A DNA stretch of 64,000 bases from Arthrobotrys musiformis (taxonomy: Eukaryota; Ascomycota; Orbiliomycetes; Orbiliales; Orbiliaceae). Made by a program: the position numbers and the translations under genes. The notes below the pieces were generated by a model, which did no database searches, was not told where the DNA came from, and saw only the letters and a program-made list of their open reading frames with translations. Position 1 is the first letter of the stretch. Each line of letters opens with the position of its first letter. Of this stretch, positions 59,166 to 64,000 are shown piece by piece. The DNA lies in NCBI GenBank assembly GCA_036971715.1, contig JAVHJL010000003.1, positions 4,526,001 through 4,590,000 of the forward strand. Direction: 5' to 3'.

Positions 59166-60428
59166 AGCAGTTTCGGGTCATTTGGAGGCTGCGAATGCCT
59201 AAGTTACACTCAACGTGCATGTTACTGTTGGATGTTGGATTTTCAGGGCAGGTTGCCAGAAAGAAAGAAAGGGAGTATGCGGGGCGCAAAGGAAACATAG
59301 GGACAAAAAAATAAGCATTTTGGGGAGAGGCTACCATGGCATGACCTGCAGATGGGATGGAGTCATATCGTATCAGGGACCGGCGTTTAGCTCCGAAGTG
59401 CGAAGGTACATGTACATACATTACATACATACACTTCTGCTCACAATGGGGTACATCGAGATGTCGTCACAGTGGCATGTCCCGAAATAGTTCTTTTTTA
59501 AAAAGAATCGAGTGGAACTTTATTATATAACTCAGATTCTATGCTAGTGATATGACCATCGCATCGGTCATTGCATCAAGTTTCGGCGAATGGCAGAGGT
59601 CCAACCAACTGTTTTTGTAACAGTCTCACGACCGTCCACGAACGCCACGATGGGCCACACAACTTAACTGACAAATCTGAACAAGGCCCAACGTGATGCG
59701 TATTTATTGCTCATAGCGAGAATGAGGAGTCAGGATGAATGGAATAAATGAGAATACCGATTGATCGCCACCGCCCTTGCTGGGCCCATGTGCTCATGCT
59801 TCAGGGGGCGGCGGCAAATTCGGACGGTTGTGGGAAATAAAGAGATCTAGAGAAAAGGCCAGGTTACAAGATCTCAGGAAGGCGGCGAAGAGGTGGGACA
59901 AAGAGAAATGCGGCGGGATGACTGAACGCCAAGACACCCCGCAAAAGAGGCCACTTTGCAGCACCGCATCTCACAGCACCTCACAGCACCTCACCTCAAC
60001 ACACCGCGCAACACCCGGATTACCATCCCACCTGGCACCTGCAGTGGAGTGGCGATGGGATCGGAGGGACAAAGTAGCGAGCCGAGGAGCCGTCGGTTCG
60101 CCTGAAAATGTGCACGGACCGAGGCCGTACTGTGACGAGGCTTCGTCGAGCCTCCTTCCACTGAATGTATATAACTATCAGCAGGAATGTATGAAATGTC
60201 TGGATGTATGTGTATATACCAAATATAAGCTTAAGTGACGGCATAGCCGGGTGTTTCTATATCTGTACGAAGATAGTGCACTCTTAGTAATTAACTAGTG
60301 GGGACAGGCCACCTTGCAGCAAGTTTCATGCCGGATCCCAAACCTACTTCCCAAGTGCTCAGGTCGAGGACCCCTGTCGGCCCTTTTTAGTGAACCGTGT
60401 CTGATTGGTGTCGTTTTCTACTGCGGGC

Positions 60429-60436
60429 TTCCAGAA
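60429..60436 (+). promoter_or_regulatory. heat-shock-element-like site upstream of KAR2
   Basis: TTCCAGAA fits two inverted nTTCn/nGAAn units, ~320 bp before the KAR2 ATG. Fungal KAR2 genes are induced by heat and unfolded-protein stress. A single two-unit match is weak evidence. Confidence 0.25.
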
Positions 60437-60754
60437 TCATTTTTTATGCTACGCTGGCCTGTACTGCTGCTGTGCTTCCAAACCACAGCACAACGACACA
60501 TAAATAATCTTTTTCTTTCTCTCTCTCACCTTCACTTTCTTCCATCCTCATCTCTCCTCTTCTTCTCCTCCTCCTCCATCACACCGACCCAATTGATTGA
60601 CCTGTCTGCTTCGAGAGCTTTGGTCTGATCAATCATCCATAGCTCGCTCGTGTCTACCACACGAATTTAACGATATTTCTCTTCTTCTTTTTGCACCCGT
60701 TTTTATTGTTCTCGTGATAGACTTCTAAGATACCCCACTAAAACCCACGCCATA

Positions 60755-63063
60755 ATGGCACGAAAAGCAGGCTTCTCCGCCTGGAGTACATTGTTCTACC
60801 TCTTCTTACTATTTGTCGCCCCTCTGGCTTTAATAGGCTCTGCTCACGCAGATGCCAATGATACCAAGGAAGCTGAAAGCTATGGAACTGGTAAGGATAT
60901 ACTCTCCCACCAACCAAAAACCAACCAACCAACCAACCAATTCGCAAATACATTATCTAACTTCTTATCTTAACCTACAGTCATCGGTATCGATCTGGGC
61001 ACCACATACTCGTGTGTCGGTGTTATGCAGAAGGGCAAAGTCGAAATCATCGCCAACGACCAGGGTAACCGTATCACTCCATCGTGGGTCGCCTTCACCG
61101 ACGACGAAAGACTAGTCGGAGACGCCGCCAAGAATCAAGCCGCCGCTAACCCAAAGAGGACCATCTTCGACATCAAGTAAGCTCAAATTCTCTCGCTATC
61201 TCGATATATTCATCAGTCATCCTTTTGCTAACGTGGATCGTGTATTGCAGGCGTCTCATTGGCCGAAAGTTCAGCGAGTCTGATGTCCAGAAGGATATCA
61301 AGCACTTCCCCTTCGATGTCGTCAACAAGGACGGAAAGCCACATGTTAAGGTCGAAGTTAACGGCTCTGACCGTACTTTCAGCCCAGAGGAGATTTCCGC
61401 CATGGTTTTGGGCAAGATGAAGGAGATCGCAGAGAGCTACCTCGGAAAGAAGGTTACCCACGCCGTCGTTACCGTCCCAGCCTACTTCAATGACGCCCAA
61501 CGTCAAGCCACCAAGGATGCCGGTACCATTACTGGTATGACCATCCTCCGTGTCGTCAACGAACCCACCGCCGCCGCTATCGCCTACGGACTTGATAAGA
61601 AGGAAGGTGAACGCCAGATCATTGTCTACGATCTCGGTGGTGGTACTTTCGATGTTTCCCTCCTCTCCATTGACCAGGGTGTCTTTGAGGTCCTCGCCAC
61701 TGCCGGAGATACCCATCTCGGAGGTGAAGATTTCGATTACCGTGTCATCAACCACTTCACTGCCCAATACAACAAGAAGAACAACGTCGATATCAAGAAG
61801 GATCTCAAGGCCATGGGTAAACTCAAGCGTGAAGTCGAAAAGGCCAAGCGTACCCTCTCTTCCCAGATGTCCACTCGTATCGAAATCGAATCCTTCCACG
61901 AGGGCAACGACTTCTCCGAGACCCTTACCCGTGCCAAGTTCGAAGAGTTGAACATCGATCTTTTCAAGAAGACTCTCAAGCCAGTTGAACAAGTTCTCAA
62001 GGATGCCAAGGTCAAGAAGAGCGAGGTTGACGACATTGTTCTTGTTGGTGGTTCTACCCGTATTCCAAAGGTCCAGGCCCTCCTCGAGGATTTCTTCGGT
62101 GGAAAGACCGCTTCCAAGGGTATCAACCCTGATGAGGCTGTTGCCTATGGTGCTGCCGTTCAGGGTGGTGTCTTGTCCAACGAGGCCGGTACCGAAGAGC
62201 TCGTTCTCATGGACGTCAACGCCCTTACCCTCGGTATTGAGACCACCGGAGGTGTCATGACTACCTTGATCAAGAGAAACACTGTCATCCCAACCCGCAA
62301 GTCCCAGATCTTCTCCACTGCCGCTGATAACCAGCCAGTCGTCTTGATCCAAGTTTGTAAGTTCCCTAATACCCCTTATAATGATCAGTTTGATGGACGT
62401 GGTACTAACACATGCAATAGTCGAGGGTGAACGTTCCATGACCAAGGACAACAACCTCCTCGGAAAGTTCGAGCTTACCGGCATTCCACCAGCACCACGT
62501 GGTGTTCCTCAAATCGAAGTCTCCTTCGAGCTCGATGCCAATGGTATCCTCAAGGTTTCCGCTAGCGACAAGGGCACCGGAAAGTCCGAGTCTATCACCA
62601 TCAAGAACGACAAGGGTCGCTTGAGCCAGGAAGAGATTGACCGCATGATCGAGGAAGCCGAGAAGTTCGCTGAGGAAGATAAGCTCGTCAAGGAGAAGAT
62701 CGAGGCCCGAAATGGTAAGCTCAATCTCCATCCCAACGATAACCATCTAGCGAGATGACTAACATGCCTTTAATAGGTCTCGAGAACTACGCCTACTCCC
62801 TCAAGAACCAGGTTGCCGATGAGGAAGGTCTCGGTGGCAAGATCGAAGAGGACGACAAGGAGAAGCTCAACGCCGCTATCAAGGAAGCTACCGAATGGCT
62901 CGAGGCTAACGCCGCTACCGCCACCAAGGAAGACTTCGATGAGGCTAAGGAGAAACTCAGCTCCGTCGCTTACCCCATCACCAGCAAACTCTACGGTAGC
63001 GCTGGTGGCCCAGGTGGCGCTCCAGCGGAAGAGGAACCATTGGGCGGACACGATGAACTATAA
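60755..63063 (+). CDS. KAR2: ER Hsp70 chaperone BiP/Kar2, 672 aa
   Basis: The model is join(60755..60890,60981..61176,61251..62356,62421..62714,62777..63063), 672 aa. A cleavable signal peptide is present (hydrophobic STLFYLFLLFVAPLALIG ending SAHA), then the Hsp70 nucleotide-binding domain: GIDLGTTYSCVGV, DLGGGTFDVSLL and VLVGGSTRIPKVQ. The substrate-binding domain follows (FELTGIPPAPRGVPQIEV), then a helical lid, a Gly/Ala-rich segment and the C-terminal ER retention signal HDEL. It folds secretory proteins, drives Sec61 translocation and senses ER stress. Introns: GTAAGG, GTAAGC, GTAAGT and GTAAGC donors; the third has a GTACTAACAC branch. Codon use is strongly biased to C-ending codons, as in highly expressed genes, which makes long antisense open frames (for example 61228-62484) that are not genes. 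Confidence 0.97.
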
Positions 63064-63694
63064 ACGAATTCCGATAGTAATTGTGAATCGTTTTTCTTTG
63101 TATATTTGAACTGATAACAAAAAAAGTCCTCCCTTTGTTTTATTTTTATCCCCCGAAGCGAGGCTCTTTTTTTTGTCCCTACTGCTTTTTTCACTTTTTT
63201 TTTGACACTGTTTACATGGGAATGTGGGTGTTTTTGCTGGCTCTCTCTGTCTTTTCCTCTTGTTGAATTAGATATACTATTCCAAAAGTAGCTTTTGTGG
63301 ATAATTTATTAGGGCAGTGCAAAAGAGGATGATGGTGGAATAATCGGAATCTGATTATTGTCAAAAAGTCGTGTTTTTGTTTTTTAGGCGTGACGTGACA
63401 TGTTTACGGTATACACAGGCGTCTTGAACTGGACAAGGCGCACAGCCCTGGCGGCCAAGACTTAACAGCCTCCATACCGGCGTGGAGAAGACGGAGGATG
63501 GAGTCATTCGCAACTCGTACAAACGTATACACATGGCTTTATAAACACCAGGATAGATCGCTTTTGAATACATAATCACCATCATTTGAAGACATTGTTT
63601 GCGACTTCTACTTCGAAGGACATCGTCGAGATCATATATCGAGAATAATAGAGTTACGCGGGAAATCCCATTGAAGTGGCACAAAAGGAGCCCC
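63064..63694. other. intergenic between KAR2 and terminal partial gene
   Basis: KAR2 3' UTR region with T-rich runs at 63169-63210. A minus-strand frame (63361-63828) overlaps the start of the next gene and looks like a shadow. Confidence 0.5.
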
Positions 63695-64000
63695 ATGTCG
63701 ATACCCACAAGCGCTAGCACAAAAACCACAACGGCCAACACAAGAACCCCAAGCGCAAGCGAACGAACCTTCAACATCCCCGAACTCTTCGAACCGATAT
63801 TGATCCAATCCCTGGACGGCATCTCCAACGACTGTAGATGTAAAATAACGAACCGATTCCGACGGGTTTGTCGGGTTTGGCGGGAGATGGTGGATACGTC
63901 TAGAGTATTGAGAAGATATGCCTTCCGCGATCCGATTGCGTATACGCTCGCGGAGAAGAGGAGGATATGGAGGGCGAATGGGAGGGAGGAGTCCGGATCG
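63695..64000 (+). CDS. F-box-like protein, N-terminal part (runs off window)
   Basis: The frame is open from an ATG at 63695 to the window end (102 codons, no stop). After a Thr/Ser-rich leader, a segment FNIPELFEPILIQSLDG...CRVWREMVDTSRVLRRYAF resembles the F-box-like start of a large ascomycete family (proline-Leu near the start, VCRVW near the end). The family usually acts as Skp1-binding substrate receptors. The substrate-binding part lies outside the window. It is less similar to the F-box genes at 4-8 kb than those two are to each other. An alternative is a short chance frame, since only a third of a gene is visible. Confidence 0.5.
   Translation, partial: MSIPTSASTKTTTANTRTPSASERTFNIPELFEPILIQSLDGISNDCRCKITNRFRRVCRVWREMVDTSRVLRRYAFRDPIAYTLAEKRRIWRANGREESGS

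Larger units (their letters stand above)
56593..60754. other. 4.2-kb AT-rich gene-poor block
   Basis: Longest gene-free stretch in the window. Small frames only; one at 58788-59165 is listed separately. Minor CAGCACCTCA repeats lie at about 59970-60000. The KAR2 promoter occupies the last few hundred bases, including a CT-rich tract at about 60510-60570. Confidence 0.5.

Noticed and set aside
61228..62484. 418-codon antisense open frame over KAR2
   Set aside because: It mirrors the strongly codon-biased KAR2 exon 3/4; no independent start context or protein family.
1..64000. CRISPR arrays, bacterial operons, rRNA
   Set aside because: Spliceosomal introns and eukaryotic genes throughout; no regularly spaced direct repeats with unique spacers.

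Overview
The window looks like nuclear DNA of a filamentous ascomycete (Pezizomycotina). The genes carry short introns, mostly 50-90 nt, with GT(A/G)NGT donors and CTAAC/CTGAC-type branch sites. The recognisable proteins are eukaryotic housekeeping factors: KAR2/BiP ending in HDEL, TIM17, lysyl-tRNA synthetase, VPS27, a DOA4-like deubiquitinase, RTF2 and pantothenate synthase. They sit among typical Pezizomycotina accessory families: PNP-NACHT-ankyrin NLR, F-box genes, a WSC-domain wall protein and a secreted beta-lactamase-like protein. A nematode-associated or Orbilia-like lineage is possible but is only a guess.

Layout: 0.9-2.7 kb (-) orphan beta-rich protein; 4.0-5.6 kb (-) F-box gene broken by an 8-bp tandem duplication; 6.4-8.0 kb (-) intact F-box paralogue; 9.5-13.5 kb (+) PNP-NACHT-ankyrin NLR with very recent repeat amplification; 14.2-17.2 kb (-) secreted WSC/mucin-like protein with a poly-G frameshift near its 3' end; 18.3-20.9 kb (-) VPS27 (ESCRT-0); 22.1-23.6 kb (+) one small orphan and one weaker candidate; 24.8-28.9 kb (+) rhodanese-USP deubiquitinase; 29.9-30.9 kb (-) orphan; 34.2-37.7 kb (+) a lipoxygenase fused to an N-terminal six-bladed fucolectin-like propeller; 38.1-39.1 kb (-) alpha/beta hydrolase; 40.3-44.0 kb (+) tandem pair of orphan paralogues; 44.8-46.9 kb (-) lysyl-tRNA synthetase; 50.0-50.7 kb (+) TIM17; 51.8-53.8 kb (+) beta-lactamase-like protein with a frameshift; 54.0-55.0 kb (-) RTF2 with a GC-AG intron; 55.7-56.6 kb (+) pantothenate synthase; 60.8-63.1 kb (+) KAR2/BiP; 63.7 kb to the end (+) start of another F-box-like gene. 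AT-rich gene-free blocks separate them, the largest at 30.9-34.2, 46.9-50.0 and 56.6-60.8 kb.

The most striking item is the predicted 1082-residue lectin-lipoxygenase fusion. It has all five expected LOX metal ligands and no signal peptide, which suggests a cytosolic oxylipin enzyme that may be tethered or triggered by glycans. Two genes of the endosomal ubiquitin-sorting pathway (VPS27 and the DOA4-like USP) lie about 4 kb apart. All exon joins were worked out by hand from splice consensus, reading-frame continuity and remembered family patterns. No database search was run.
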